Program-made: the position numbers and the translations under genes
Notes under the pieces: generated by a model
What the model was told of the DNA's origin: nothing
The model's database searches: none
What the model saw: only the letters and a program-made list of their open reading frames with translations
Part shown: in pieces, positions 1 to 9,645 of the stretch
Position numbering within the stretch: position 1 is the stretch's first letter
Layout of the letters: the number at the start of each line of letters is the position of its first letter
Source of the DNA: Paenalicyclobacillus macrosporangiidus
GTDB taxonomy: Bacteria; Bacillota; Bacilli; Alicyclobacillales; Alicyclobacillaceae
NCBI RefSeq assembly: GCF_900116805.1
Contig: NZ_FPBV01000002.1
Location: 1 to 64,000 of the forward strand
DNA: 64,000 nucleotides
Direction of reading: 5' to 3'

Positions 1-77
1 CTGTCTACAAAAACCCTTGCACATAAATTCGCGATCAGAGCCCCAAAATCCTGGCCAGTAAACGACTTTCCGTTTGT

Positions 78-893
78 TCAGCAGACCCTAATTACAGTTG
101 CAGAAAAAAACAAGAGTAGTGCGTACTGCAATAGCTTATCTCTAGCATCGAGGTGTTTCTTCACAATAAATATACAAATAAGCCCTACCGCTAGGAGGAT
201 TACCGCGTTACGAGATGTTGACACTAGCGTGTCAACACAACCAATAATGAAATAAAGGAGGTCAGATTTCCCGAGCGACCGCTTCGAAATGTAATTAGAG
301 TAAACAACAATCGACAGAATGGCACTCGCATCACCAAACGAGAAGGGATCCGTTAGGGTGGAGTCCGGTCTTATTATTGACCCAAAATTGACCACCCACA
401 TCGAGGTGTTCTCCCCCCACGTGAGGCCGAAGGCGCTCATGAATCGTATTGGCCCCAAGATCATCTCAAACAGAGCCGCAATGAACATAGTAACCAGCGC
501 TAATCTCGATAATTTTTCGAATGCCACACAAAGATTGAGTACGGAAGTTATATCTAATAGATGCACAATTATAAACACAAGTGTAAAGAACGCAATGATG
601 CGTAGTTCATTAAGCGCCATGTCAAACGGAATTCCCGTAAAGTGACCAACCAGCACAGCCATGACTAAGCTGAATAGCCACATCAAAATGCCGACCATAG
701 AGACGTTTACCATAGCATGCCGGGTCCCCGAGCGTTTTCGACTTATATACCGCACAACAGTAAGAACAAAAGCAACGCTCAATAATACGACTTTGTAACT
801 CCTAAGAGTAGAACTTTGTCCGATCACTAAGTTTATTACTCCGGTGAAAACGCTGAGATAAAGCAACCACTTGAGGGCTTTGGAAGCTATCAT
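78..893 (-). CDS. Wzy/O-antigen-ligase-like membrane protein, probably shortened
   Basis: A hydrophobic protein of 271 residues with about eight predicted membrane segments. A polar loop around residues 170-190 contains RPDSTLTDPFSFGD, which resembles the periplasmic loop of O-antigen polymerases and ligases. Such enzymes normally exceed 400 residues, and this one stops soon after a SRNAVILL helix. The reading frame continues open past the TGA to the window edge, so a nonsense or frameshift mutation, or an assembly error, is possible. Its start overlaps the stop of the upstream glycosyltransferase by 4 bases (ATGA), so the two are translationally coupled. The inferred role is polymerising exopolysaccharide repeat units in the cell membrane. 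The family call is moderate and comes from hydropathy and context. Confidence 0.55.
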   Translation of the reverse strand: MIASKALKWLLYLSVFTGVINLVIGQSSTLRSYKVVLLSVAFVLTVVRYISRKRSGTRHAMVNVSMVGILMWLFSLVMAVLVGHFTGIPFDMALNELRIIAFFTLVFIIVHLLDITSVLNLCVAFEKLSRLALVTMFIAALFEMILGPIRFMSAFGLTWGENTSMWVVNFGSIIRPDSTLTDPFSFGDASAILSIVVYSNYISKRSLGKSDLLYFIIGCVDTLVSTSRNAVILLAVGLICIFIVKKHLDARDKLLQYALLLFFSATVIRVC

Positions 894-2014
894 CTATGGT
901 CTCCTAATCTGGCATTGTGGTGTAGTAATTCCTTTAACACGCCGAAAAACTGTCGTGTTGCAGTCCCCGCATCAGTAACCTGCCTTACATGAGTCGCGCC
1001 TCTGGCTCTTACCTTGGCTCGTACACTTGGGTCGTTGGCCACTCGGAGCATACCACCTCGTATACTGTCAATACTCGCAGGATTGACATACACACCGAAG
1101 TCACCAACAACCTCTCTGAAAACATCTAATTCTGAAACTACCACTGGAGTTCCCGATGCAATGGCCTCTAGTGGGGGAATGCCAAAACCCTCACAATAAG
1201 ATGGATAAATTAGCCCAAGGGAATGTTTATAGAGATACAAAAGCTGTTCATCAGCAACGTAATTCAAATACATGACTCTACCAGACATATTAGCACACTC
1301 ATTTATAGCCTGTTCTATCAGCGGGAGTCCCCATCGTTTTGGACCAACCATAACAAGCCCCACGGATTCATCTGGGTACCGGCTAAGTGCCCTGACTATG
1401 CCGTGGATGTTTTTTCTCGGTTCAATATTCCCTACGGCCAGAAAGTACCGCGCGGGAAGTTGCGGAACATCCAGCATTTCATCCCCAAAATAAATATCCT
1501 TAATGCTTGGCGGAAACGGTATAACGAATTTCTTTCTCATGTCGAAATAGCCTTTAATCTGGTTGGCTACGGCCTTTGAAGGAACAAGTACTACGTCACT
1601 CCTCGAAATAGACAGAGGCAACAAAGCGTTCATATACCACACGTGCATCCTTTGATGCATCTCAGGGAATTCATAAAAAGAGAAATCGTGCACGGTTGAC
1701 ACCATAACCTTGGCAATTCGTTGGGATGGAAGTAAAAAATTAGGTGATATAAAGACATCCGGTTTAAGTTTCTTCAATTTCTGTGGCAAATACAAATTCA
1801 ACCACAGCGGAGAGGAAAACTTGCTATCACCCCCATCAACTATTAGTTGTTCCAATGATAGCCCTTGTCTATCAAGCGAAACAGCATGATTGGAGCACAG
1901 AATCAGTCGAACTTCTGGAACTTGTGACAGGTGTTTCACAAGGGTGTTAACATACATCCCAATCCCCGTGAGTTGGCCTACTAGTTTCCTTGCATCTACA
2001 GCTACTGTTATCAC
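890..2014 (-). CDS. Glycosyltransferase family 4
   Basis: 374 residues with a GT-B fold pattern. The N-terminal Rossmann-like half begins ITVAVDARKLVGQLTGIG with a glycine-rich acceptor loop. The C-terminal nucleotide-sugar domain has AVGNIEPRKN near residue 195 and the donor-binding stretch CEGFGIPPLEAIASGTPVV near residue 275, the E-x7-E type signature of GT4 enzymes. It probably adds one sugar to a lipid-linked exopolysaccharide repeat unit on the cytoplasmic face of the membrane. It sits between a second glycosyltransferase and a Wzy-like gene on the same strand. Donor and acceptor cannot be read from sequence. GC is lower than in the rest of the window, as is common for laterally acquired polysaccharide genes. 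Confidence 0.88.
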   Translation of the reverse strand: MITVAVDARKLVGQLTGIGMYVNTLVKHLSQVPEVRLILCSNHAVSLDRQGLSLEQLIVDGGDSKFSSPLWLNLYLPQKLKKLKPDVFISPNFLLPSQRIAKVMVSTVHDFSFYEFPEMHQRMHVWYMNALLPLSISRSDVVLVPSKAVANQIKGYFDMRKKFVIPFPPSIKDIYFGDEMLDVPQLPARYFLAVGNIEPRKNIHGIVRALSRYPDESVGLVMVGPKRWGLPLIEQAINECANMSGRVMYLNYVADEQLLYLYKHSLGLIYPSYCEGFGIPPLEAIASGTPVVVSELDVFREVVGDFGVYVNPASIDSIRGGMLRVANDPSVRAKVRARGATHVRQVTDAGTATRQFFGVLKELLHHNARLGDHR

Positions 2015-2164
2015 TCGATTACCCCCTCACCTGGACCGGCAGTATTACGGAGTATGATTAGTCTTGACAACCACGAGGCGGACTGAGTCCGCCTGTGTTT
2101 CTTCAAACACCAACAGGAGATCTACCTAATAGGTATATAAAAAGGTTTCGCGTTTCCCAAGGAG

Positions 2165-3523
2165 CTACACACCTTCCCGTCTACCCGTCAGTATTTCTCC
2201 CCAGCTGGCTAAGGCTGTGTCGAAACTGTAAAGGGCTTCGACAAGCTGCCTGGCGGCTCTTCCGATCGCTACCCTGCGTGATTCATCTGCCAAAAGGGCC
2301 AGAACACTGTTCGCAAAGCCTTCGTCATCATCCGCAACAACATAGTGTATTCCATCCACACCGGCTATCCCTTCTACTCCAATCGAGGTTGTCACTACCG
2401 GGAGGCCAAGGGCCATTGCCTCAAGGATCTTGGTCTTTATTCCACTTCCATACCAAATAGGTGCCACAAACACCTTACTTCCCTTCAATATGGGCACGAA
2501 GTCATCCACTTCTCCAATAAAGTCTATTCGTTGATGCTGCCTTGCCCTATTTTGAAGTCGTGCGCTAGGTGATCGTCCAACAATACGTAACACAACGTCG
2601 GGATCACGTTCCATTATGCGGGGCCAGATTTCATCAATGAACCGTGTAATACCGTCCACGTTATGAGGTACGTTCAACGCACCGAGAAAAGTTATGGCAT
2701 GCAATGGCGGCCCGTCGACGTCTGCGGTTAGTAATCTGTGATCAACTGCAGGAGGGATGGAATATACTTTAGTACCGGGTGGGCAGCGATCCATCAAGCG
2801 CCCGACTTCAACCGGTGAAACCAATACGGAACAATCGCATTTAGTCGCGAGGACCGTCTCGTACCTTTTGGCAGTTATCGCTTCGAGCCAAACGACAGCC
2901 TTAATCAGACCGATATTGTGCAAAATCTTACTAACCACTTGTATTGTACGAGTAGAGCCTGCCTTCCCTACGGGATTAGTACTGATCTTACTCGTAATTT
3001 GCCGGAAATACCTCGTTGATATTAAGTCGTCAAGGTCCGCAACTTTTCTGTATATACTTCCGATATTCAACAAGTATTCTCCAGTTCTAATCATGTCGCC
3101 AATTACCACATCTACATTTTCCTCCGCAATGATCTTCTGAATCACCCGTTGATTACGTGCACTCCAAAATACCGCAGATTGAAGGGGGATTATTCTGCAT
3201 TTAATAATATTTACTATCCAATTAAAAAACGCGTACACTAGGGATGGTAGGGGTAATACAACCAACCGATCGATAAATGACGGTACAGCAGTAGACTGAG
3301 ATGATCCGAAAGAACCGAGAGCTACCACAATCAGACGGCACCCCAATTTTTCGTGCATGTACCTGCAGTAGTGGTACAAGACTATTTTTCGCCCATCCGT
3401 GGGGGGAAAGGGGAGCCTGCTGGTTATAAAAAGCACCGTGAGCTCGGACTTGTTCCCTAACAAGCAAAATGCCCCATTCCACGAAATATTACTCTGCACT
3501 CTATGCCTCTGAGTGACGGACAA
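2165..3523 (-). CDS. Glycosyltransferase, GT4-type
   Basis: 452 residues as the longest frame. The core begins at TVLFITSRLPFPPTDG (residue about 29), so the true start may be an internal TTG or GTG near 3430-3465. C-terminal features include ITFLGALNVPHNVDG, RIVGRSPSA, FIGEVDDFVPIL, a GSGIKTKILEAMALGLPVV donor-site stretch and a VGVEGI-like end, typical of Glyco_trans_1_4 proteins that act on exopolysaccharide. It is likely a cytoplasmic enzyme extending the repeat unit, expressed with the following glycosyltransferase and Wzy-like gene. About 150 bases separate it from the next gene. Confidence 0.85.
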   Translation of the reverse strand: MSVTQRHRVQSNISWNGAFCLLGNKSELTVLFITSRLPFPPTDGRKIVLYHYCRYMHEKLGCRLIVVALGSFGSSQSTAVPSFIDRLVVLPLPSLVYAFFNWIVNIIKCRIIPLQSAVFWSARNQRVIQKIIAEENVDVVIGDMIRTGEYLLNIGSIYRKVADLDDLISTRYFRQITSKISTNPVGKAGSTRTIQVVSKILHNIGLIKAVVWLEAITAKRYETVLATKCDCSVLVSPVEVGRLMDRCPPGTKVYSIPPAVDHRLLTADVDGPPLHAITFLGALNVPHNVDGITRFIDEIWPRIMERDPDVVLRIVGRSPSARLQNRARQHQRIDFIGEVDDFVPILKGSKVFVAPIWYGSGIKTKILEAMALGLPVVTTSIGVEGIAGVDGIHYVVADDDEGFANSVLALLADESRRVAIGRAARQLVEALYSFDTALASWGEILTGRREGV

Positions 3524-3903
3524 CTAAGTCGCAAGCCTGTAAGAATCCCTTACGACGACTGCTCCTTTTGTGCACTGAACGGGGATCCTATACCTATCAA
3601 CTTTCACCCGGAACGCCTCGCTGCCTCTTCGTCAGACCAACGATCGCGGTTCATGTAAGATAAATGCCTCGTTACTCGGTACTGGCGGCCCGTGTCTATG
3701 ACGCGGACATATAACATGGTAACCGAATACGTCCTATTGTACGTTGACACACCATTGATCCGCGTTTCAGGAATTTTACCCACAATTCTACAGCTATGAC
3801 TCTTACATGTACACCGAGCACACCGGAGAAGCTATTCCACCAATGTAAGGTAGCCAATTAGACCTACCCTCAGAAGGTGTCGACAACATGAAATACCAAA
3901 TCG
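3524..3903. other. Intergenic region, no gene seen
   Basis: 380 bases between the dehydrogenase stop and the glycosyltransferase start, both on the minus strand. No frame here has convincing coding character. It is AT-richer than the dehydrogenase gene and probably carries the promoter of the glycosyltransferase operon, but no confident -35/-10 pair or terminator was found. Confidence 0.5.
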
Positions 3904-5232
3904 CTAACGAAGCGGGATTGGCGAGCGGCACCCGCGTCCCACGCTCAACAACACAACTCCAGCCATCTTCATTTCATCCGGTTTCAGAACATTCCGGCCA
4001 TCGAACACCACCGGGCAGCGCATGAAACGAGCCACGCGTCGCCAGTCAAGGGCCACGAACTCAGGCCATTCAGTCACAACCACCGCAGCATCCGCTCCAG
4101 CTAATACCAAATACGGATCGTTACATACGTCCAGAATTTTGGACGCACCCGAAATCCAACCCCTTACACGACGCACAACCGGGTCACACATACGGACCAC
4201 GGCCCCCTCAGCCATAAGCGCCACATATAGATCAATGGCCGGCGACTCGCGCACATCATCCGTACCTGGTTTAAAAGCTACGCCCAGAAGAGTGATAACC
4301 CTACCTGCTAGTGTACCAAAGCTTTCCTTGAGACGTCGGACGGGTTCAAGACGCTGGCGTTGATTCACTTCGACCACCGCACGGAGCAATTGAAAGTCGT
4401 ACCCCGCCTCGCCCGCAATGTTTACTAGTGCTCGCGTATCCTTGGGGAAACATGATCCACCGTACCCTAAACCCGCACGGAGGTATGACGGTCCGATACG
4501 AGGATCCAACCCCATCCCATACGCCACCTGGGTGACGTCGGCACCGACGCGATCGCAGATATTCGCGATTTCATTGATAAACGAGATCTTCGTCGCAAGG
4601 AAGGCGTTTGACGCGTACTTGATCATCTCGGCCGTCGCGGTGTCCGTCACGACGACCGGGGCGTCCAACCCCTCGTGCACAGTACGCAGCATTTGCTCCG
4701 TGGCCTCGTCCATTACGCCAAATATCATTCTATAGGGACGGAACACGTCCTGAATCGCTTGGCCTTCGCGTAAAAACTCCGGCACCGAGGCTACACGCAG
4801 GTCCGGCCGCCCTTGCGCTGCCAGCCGTTCTTTGAGTTTGCTCGCCGTTCCCACAGGCACCGTGCTTTTGATAGCCACCACGGCACCATGTGGCAGTGCC
4901 CTAGCCAATCCGTCCACCGCCATGAACACGGACGTGAGATCCGCGCTGCCCGTTGGTGTCGGGGGCGTCCCGACGGCCACAACCGCCATGGCGGCGTCTG
5001 TGGGCTCGGGAAAGGTCGTATGGAACGAGATTCGACCTTCTTGCACCTGCTCCCCAAGCAATTCGACCAAGCCGGGTTCGTAGAAAGGAACTTGGCCCTG
5101 ACGCAGAGCTTTGATCTTGCTTTCATCCACATCAACACATGCAACCGAATGGCCCAGTTTAGCGAAACACAGTCCCGTCACCAATCCCACGTATCCCGCT
5201 CCGACGACAACTACGTTGATGGTCACCACCAC
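3904..5232 (-). CDS. ugd: UDP-glucose 6-dehydrogenase
   Basis: 442 residues, the usual length of the UDP-glucose/GDP-mannose dehydrogenase family, which oxidises UDP-glucose to UDP-glucuronate with two NAD+. The N-terminal Rossmann motif is VVGAGYVGLVTG. AVGTPPTPTGSADL, AIKSTVPVGT and EFLREGQAI follow. The catalytic cysteine lies in GYGGSCFPKDT near residue 262. The C-terminal domain has LGVAFKPGTDDVRESP. The gene begins with three consecutive GTG codons (5232, 5229, 5226); the AAGG about 6 bases upstream favours the third. It faces the tyrosine-kinase operon across a 230-base divergent region. The product would supply uronic acid for the polysaccharide. GDP-mannose as substrate is less likely but not excluded. 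Confidence 0.93.
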   Translation of the reverse strand: MVVTINVVVVGAGYVGLVTGLCFAKLGHSVACVDVDESKIKALRQGQVPFYEPGLVELLGEQVQEGRISFHTTFPEPTDAAMAVVAVGTPPTPTGSADLTSVFMAVDGLARALPHGAVVAIKSTVPVGTASKLKERLAAQGRPDLRVASVPEFLREGQAIQDVFRPYRMIFGVMDEATEQMLRTVHEGLDAPVVVTDTATAEMIKYASNAFLATKISFINEIANICDRVGADVTQVAYGMGLDPRIGPSYLRAGLGYGGSCFPKDTRALVNIAGEAGYDFQLLRAVVEVNQRQRLEPVRRLKESFGTLAGRVITLLGVAFKPGTDDVRESPAIDLYVALMAEGAVVRMCDPVVRRVRGWISGASKILDVCNDPYLVLAGADAAVVVTEWPEFVALDWRRVARFMRCPVVFDGRNVLKPDEMKMAGVVLLSVGRGCRSPIPLR

Positions 5233-5465
5233 CTTCCGTACAGCCCACTTGATCCCGGCACACTAGTTCGAGAAGATAAACGCGAGTGTCATCAAGGCAG
5301 GTCGTTTTTCACAGAGATATTCTACCAACCCTTTTCCTTCCTTGTCCATACCTACCGAAAGTTTGGATGCAGTGTATCTCAGAAATGGCACCTGGATGGA
5401 GGATTCTGCCCACTGTCGTCGAATGTTGTTATGACTCGTCATTGACATGAACGGGAGTGTCCAAC

Positions 5466-6173
5466 TTGGCGCTTTCCAACCGAAACCCACAACCCATTAC
5501 TATCGCACAACCGAAATCACCGGTCTCGGAAGCCTACCGTAACGTCCGCACCAACATTCAATTTTCCACCGCCGTCAACGGCGCTAGGACCTTGATGTTC
5601 ACCAGCTCTGTGCCGGAAGAGGGTAAGACATCAACAGCGACGAATGTCGCTGTTGTGTCTGCACAGGCCGGGAAGCGAGTCCTCTTAGTGGATGCGGATC
5701 TTCGCAAGCCTCAGGTGCATCACCGGTTTCAGGTGTCCAACCTGGACGGGCTCAGCACCGTCCTCATTCGAGAACGCAGTCTGGAAGAGTGTGTAATCGC
5801 GTCCCGGGTACCCAACCTCTTCCTTGTGCCGAGCGGCCCCATCCCGCCGAACCCGTCGGAGATGCTCAGCAGCCGGATGTTTGTGGATTTTCTCCAGCAC
5901 TGCGCTGACGAATATGACCTTGTGATGATTGACACGCCGCCGGTCTTATCCGTCACGGATGCACTCATCGTGTCGCGGCAAACTGACGGCGTGGTGTTTG
6001 TGGTGAATGCGCTGAAGACCAACCGCAACCTAGCCCGCCAGGCGGTGGCTGCGCTGGAGCAAGTGAACGCCCGCGTCCTCGGTGTGGTGTTGAACCGGGT
6101 GCAGCAGCGGGATCGGCAGTACGGATACGCGTATTCGTATTACTACGCATCGGAAGAAAAGCTGTCGATGTGA
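5466..6173 (+). CDS. Tyrosine-protein kinase, CpsD/CapB family
   Basis: About 235 residues, a bacterial tyrosine (BY) kinase that controls exopolysaccharide assembly. Motifs are Walker A in SVPEEGKTST (about residue 50), Walker A' LLVDADLRKP (about 75-85) and Walker B VMIDTPP (about 160). A tyrosine cluster at the C terminus (YGYAYSYYYASEE) is the autophosphorylation tail. A GTG at 5457 would also fit the frame, but GGGAG at 5453-5457 lies 8 bases before the TTG at 5466, which I take as the start. The modulator gene follows 15 bases later, the split kinase-plus-modulator form typical of Bacillota. A matching phosphatase gene lies far away at 51 kb. Confidence 0.93.
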   Translation: MALSNRNPQPITIAQPKSPVSEAYRNVRTNIQFSTAVNGARTLMFTSSVPEEGKTSTATNVAVVSAQAGKRVLLVDADLRKPQVHHRFQVSNLDGLSTVLIRERSLEECVIASRVPNLFLVPSGPIPPNPSEMLSSRMFVDFLQHCADEYDLVMIDTPPVLSVTDALIVSRQTDGVVFVVNALKTNRNLARQAVAALEQVNARVLGVVLNRVQQRDRQYGYAYSYYYASEEKLSM

Positions 6174-6188
6174 CTAGAAGGAGATACC

Positions 6189-6866
6189 ATGGAAGAACTG
6201 GAACTGAGAGAGTACTGGTATATCATCCGCAAGCGTCTCACGATGGTGCTGGCCATCCCGCTCATCGCCATGATCGCTAGCGGGGCCCTGTCGTTCTTCG
6301 TCCTGAAGCCCCAGTACGAGGCGGACACGACTCTGTTGGTCAACCAGAAGGCCAGCGACAACCCCTCCCTCGAGTACCAGATGATCCTGGCCAACCAGGC
6401 CTTGGTCAACACGTACAGCGACATCATCAAGAGCGCCACGATCGAGCGGGCTGTGATCCAGAACTTGCGGCTGCCGTACACGCTGGCTGAGTTCGACAAG
6501 ATGGTTCAGGTCACCGCGCCCGACAAGTCGCAGGTCATCGACGTGAAGGTGACCGACCCGAGCCAGGTGGAAGCCGTGAAAATCGCCAACGCCCTGGCCA
6601 CCGAATTTCAGCAGCGCGCCCAGCAGCTGATGAACGTCGAAAACGTCCAGATTATCGATCCTGCCGTCGTCAACCCGGACGCCAAGCCGGTCAAACCGAA
6701 CAAGACACTGAACATCGCCGTCGCCCTGGTGCTTGGGCTGATGGTCTCCATCGGCTTGGCATTCTTGCTTGAATACCTCGACACGCGGTTGAAAAACGAG
6801 GAGGACGTGCGCAGGTACCTGAATCTTCCAGTGCTCGGGGTGATTGGGGATTATGAGGAGAAATGA
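6189..6866 (+). CDS. Wzz/YveK-type polysaccharide chain-length modulator
   Basis: 225 residues, the membrane partner that activates the BY-kinase encoded just upstream. A membrane helix lies at residues about 18-40 (the Wzz domain start). An extracellular domain contains YEADTTLLVNQKAS, and a second helix lies near 175-195 after the proline-rich PDAKPVKPNKTL motif that marks Wzz proteins. The C-terminal cytoplasmic stretch ends LEYLDTRLKNEEDVRRYLNLPVLGVIG. AGAAGGAG sits 5-8 bases before the ATG. It is transcribed with the kinase and followed by a strong terminator. Confidence 0.93.
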   Translation: MEELELREYWYIIRKRLTMVLAIPLIAMIASGALSFFVLKPQYEADTTLLVNQKASDNPSLEYQMILANQALVNTYSDIIKSATIERAVIQNLRLPYTLAEFDKMVQVTAPDKSQVIDVKVTDPSQVEAVKIANALATEFQQRAQQLMNVENVQIIDPAVVNPDAKPVKPNKTLNIAVALVLGLMVSIGLAFLLEYLDTRLKNEEDVRRYLNLPVLGVIGDYEEK

Positions 6867-6868
6867 TG

Positions 6869-6938
6869 GGGTGAATTCAAGAATAGGGCCTTGTTCGCAC
6901 GCGTCCGCCTTAGGACGCGTGATGTTTTTTATTCACCC
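6869..6938. terminator. Bidirectional rho-independent terminator
   Basis: Inner stem ACGCGTCC (6899-6906) pairs with GGACGCGT (6913-6920) and is followed by TTTTTT at 6925-6930. An outer pair GGGTGAAT (6869-6876) and ATTCACCC (6931-6938) encloses it. It lies between the convergent modulator and flippase genes; the outer right arm is the end of the flippase coding sequence. Confidence 0.85.
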
Positions 6939-8260
6939 ACGCGATGCCTGGTGACCTTCCCCACGACTTGCATCCCCTGCCGAAGCCATGTCAGGACCTC
7001 GCTTGGGACCGGCAGCACCCTCGGGAAGGAGGTGCCGAGCCCCTTGCGAAACCCGATGATGACCGCCACCAACCGCGTCACGGACGATCCGATGACCGAC
7101 AGCCCCGCACCGGCCAGCCCATATCGGGGAACGAGCAGCGCCATCCACAGCGCACCGCTGGCCACTCCGACGAACTGTACGATGGAGACATGCCCCGGAT
7201 GATTGGATGCCAGAAAGGCGACGAGCAATACGTTGATGAGCGACGTGACGAGCGCCGCGACCAACAGCGGATAAAACGCCTCCAGGGCCGGGAGGTAGGA
7301 GCGGCCATACAAGATCCGCAGCAGCGTCGGCCCGAGAAGGGCGGCGAATAGGCAACAACACCCGACCAAGACGACCGCAAACCGAACCGCCTTGCCGACG
7401 TTTCGCGTGATCTCCTCCATCGACTTGCCGGCTGAAAGCGGAAAGAACACAGAGACCAACGCCGACGAAAACACTCCCAACGTATTGGCCATACTGACGG
7501 CCACCACATACAGCCCGACAGCACGCGCTGGCAGAAACGCCGCGACGACGATGCGGTCCAGCTGCCCGGACAGCGTGCCCAAAAGATCCGCCCAGTAGGA
7601 ACGGATGCCATACGACAGAAGACGTTTGAGGTTCGTGAGCACTCCTGCAATGCGCGGCGGACATGCCTTCAGGATGCAAACCAGTCCCCAGATGAGAGTC
7701 AGTATGGTGACGAGCAAATAGGCGAGAGAGACGGTCAACACCGAGGCGTGATGGGTCGTCCACAGAACGAGCAGGCCCGCCGCCGTGAGCAGCGGCGGCA
7801 ACCAACGGGCGATGTTATAGATCGTGAAAAGGCCCAGCGCCTGCAGCCCAGCGTTCACCGTACTTGTGAGATGAAACACAGGAGTCAGGACCAATGCCCG
7901 CTTGGCCATAGCCACGGTCGCTGGATCGTAATGGCCCAACCACACTGGGATGATGGCCAACCCGCACAGCGCTGCAACCGAACCCAGGACCAGACTGAAC
8001 AGAAGCGCGACGCCCATCACCTCGCGCTGGGACTCCGGGGACCGGCGCAGAGCGTAGACGAGCGAGTTGGGCAGGGCGAGCGTGAGAAGAGACGCCAGAA
8101 GCGATGGCGCCATGACGATGACCGACTGTGCCCCTTTCGCTTCTGGACCGAGAAGCCTGGCACTGAGGACCCCCGTCACAACAGTGGTTAACGTGATGGC
8201 CAGATTGGTCCCCATGGTCTGGATGACATGGAATCGCGTCCTTGTTGGTTTTGCCGACAT
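6929..8260 (-). CDS. Wzx-type polysaccharide flippase
   Basis: 443 residues with about 12-14 hydrophobic segments, matching the polysaccharide transport (MOP/PST) exporter family. The N terminus has TVVTGVLSARLLGPEAKGAQ, a typical Wzx first-helix pattern in which an LGP-x-x-x-G turn follows helix 1. It would flip lipid-linked repeat units across the membrane for the Wzy-like polymerase at the left end. It converges on the kinase/modulator operon and shares a bidirectional terminator. Lipid II flippase-like and MATE relatives are alternatives, but the polysaccharide context favours Wzx. Confidence 0.87.
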   Translation of the reverse strand: MSAKPTRTRFHVIQTMGTNLAITLTTVVTGVLSARLLGPEAKGAQSVIVMAPSLLASLLTLALPNSLVYALRRSPESQREVMGVALLFSLVLGSVAALCGLAIIPVWLGHYDPATVAMAKRALVLTPVFHLTSTVNAGLQALGLFTIYNIARWLPPLLTAAGLLVLWTTHHASVLTVSLAYLLVTILTLIWGLVCILKACPPRIAGVLTNLKRLLSYGIRSYWADLLGTLSGQLDRIVVAAFLPARAVGLYVVAVSMANTLGVFSSALVSVFFPLSAGKSMEEITRNVGKAVRFAVVLVGCCCLFAALLGPTLLRILYGRSYLPALEAFYPLLVAALVTSLINVLLVAFLASNHPGHVSIVQFVGVASGALWMALLVPRYGLAGAGLSVIGSSVTRLVAVIIGFRKGLGTSFPRVLPVPSEVLTWLRQGMQVVGKVTRHRVGE

Positions 8261-8448
8261 GGCTAGGCCCCCATGAGCGTGTAATCGGTGGTGGTAGGGA
8301 TGAGCGGTTGCCGACGTTGGAACGACGTGACCCGGGGACCGAGCTCACGCGTACCGGGAAGGGTGTTCGTCATGCACTTCCATTTCTCCTGCAGAGCGGA
8401 AAATACCGCGTATCCGTACCGCTCGGTTGTAACCGATGGGCATATCCC

Positions 8449-9189
8449 TTATCTCAGGGGACAGTGCGTCATTGATACATGGGATACAACCAGTATAGAA
8501 TACCCATCCCCTGCTTGGAATTGCAAGATTGCGAAATGATTTCCCGCCAGTGCCCAATATGCATCCCCGCGTGATGTCCCCCCCCATCCCTCGATTTGCG
8601 TGCTAACTTCACGCCCCGCCGCTGGGACCTTCCAATACGTCCGGAACCCTTGGTTCCTCAACATCGTCTTTCGCGGAAGTTGAAAGAGAATCAGGGCCAC
8701 GCCAAGTACGTCTCCGGCCGAGCAGAAGGCGTTGACAAGAGCGCATGTTAAGACCAGGGATTGGTGGTGGATGGCGAACAGTTTCAAGAGAACGAGCGGA
8801 AGAACAGAGATGACAAGAAGAGGGGCCAGAAAAACGCCGATGAATCTGCGTCGTGTCAACACGCCGTCGTAGTGGGCGTAGAAAACGAACGCCTTCGGCC
8901 AAAAGCCGAACATCACGTGGTCAGACGCCAACCGCGCTGGGAACATGACGGCGTGCAGGAACTCGTGCACAGGGATGATGGCGACCAGGGCAAGCAGGTG
9001 ATACAGGTGAATCACAATCGTATCGACTAGGTTCAAAAGCGCCACCAAGAAGCCCGTCAAAAAGACCAGAAAAATACCGATGGGAATGGCCACAAACTGC
9101 AAAAACCACATGTGGCGAGGTTCTTTCAGTGGCGTCCAGCCTTCCTGAATTAGGATGAAACGCTGGACTTTCCAGCGGCATGCCGACAA
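8449..9189 (-). CDS. DUF3267-like putative zinc metalloprotease, membrane
   Basis: 246 residues with four hydrophobic segments. The second is followed by IPVHEFLHAVMFP, an HExxH zinc-binding signature placed as in the DUF3267 putative zincin family. The N-terminal GWTPLKEPRHMW fits the family start. The last 60 or so residues after RTYWKV are polar and glycine-rich and do not look like a family C terminus, so the natural end may have been lost by a frameshift and the ORF extended. Function is unknown; membrane location and metal binding are inferred from sequence. No clear operon partner. Confidence 0.65.
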   Translation of the reverse strand: MSACRWKVQRFILIQEGWTPLKEPRHMWFLQFVAIPIGIFLVFLTGFLVALLNLVDTIVIHLYHLLALVAIIPVHEFLHAVMFPARLASDHVMFGFWPKAFVFYAHYDGVLTRRRFIGVFLAPLLVISVLPLVLLKLFAIHHQSLVLTCALVNAFCSAGDVLGVALILFQLPRKTMLRNQGFRTYWKVPAAGREVSTQIEGWGGTSRGDAYWALAGNHFAILQFQAGDGYSILVVSHVSMTHCPLR

Positions 9190-9645
9190 TGATCCTCATG
9201 GCCATCCCCCATTGCGAACCATAGTCCGACAACCATAATTGCTCCGGCTCCAGTCCACCGACGTGCCACGGCTTGCGGGAAGCGCGCGGCCGGACCGCCA
9301 TCAACCACCCGGAGATCCAACGTGAGGCTGAGCGGCAACCGCTGGACGCCCACGGAAGCCGTCTCGCCCCGGTGATACGTGGATCGGCGCGGTATGGGAC
9401 GACGCATGAAATGACGGGCATGAAACGACGCTGCTGCTCATTCAGCGGCCTCCTGTGCGAGACGGTTCTCATTGAATCGTGGTCCCTGTGGGTTGGATTG
9501 TTCATCCCACCCCAACCCATAACTCGTTCCTCACTGTCTACGCAACCATGGAGGATTCCCGATTTTCAGATCGAAATAAGAAACATGCGGAAGTGGAAGA
9601 CATCCTCACCTACTGGAATCTAAGGGTAAAACGGGGGCAGAAACC
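9190..9645. other. Intergenic region before the helicase
   Basis: 456 bases without a supported gene. A short plus-strand frame from the ATG at 9548, in a different phase from the helicase, has protein-like composition (EDSRFSDRNKKHAEVEDIL). It could be the start of a longer N terminus lost by frameshift, but nothing else supports this. A possible helicase promoter was not resolved. Confidence 0.4.

Noticed and set aside
8921..9520. Minus-strand ORFs upstream of the DUF3267 gene
   Set aside because: No family features and unusual composition; could not be distinguished from chance in GC-rich DNA.
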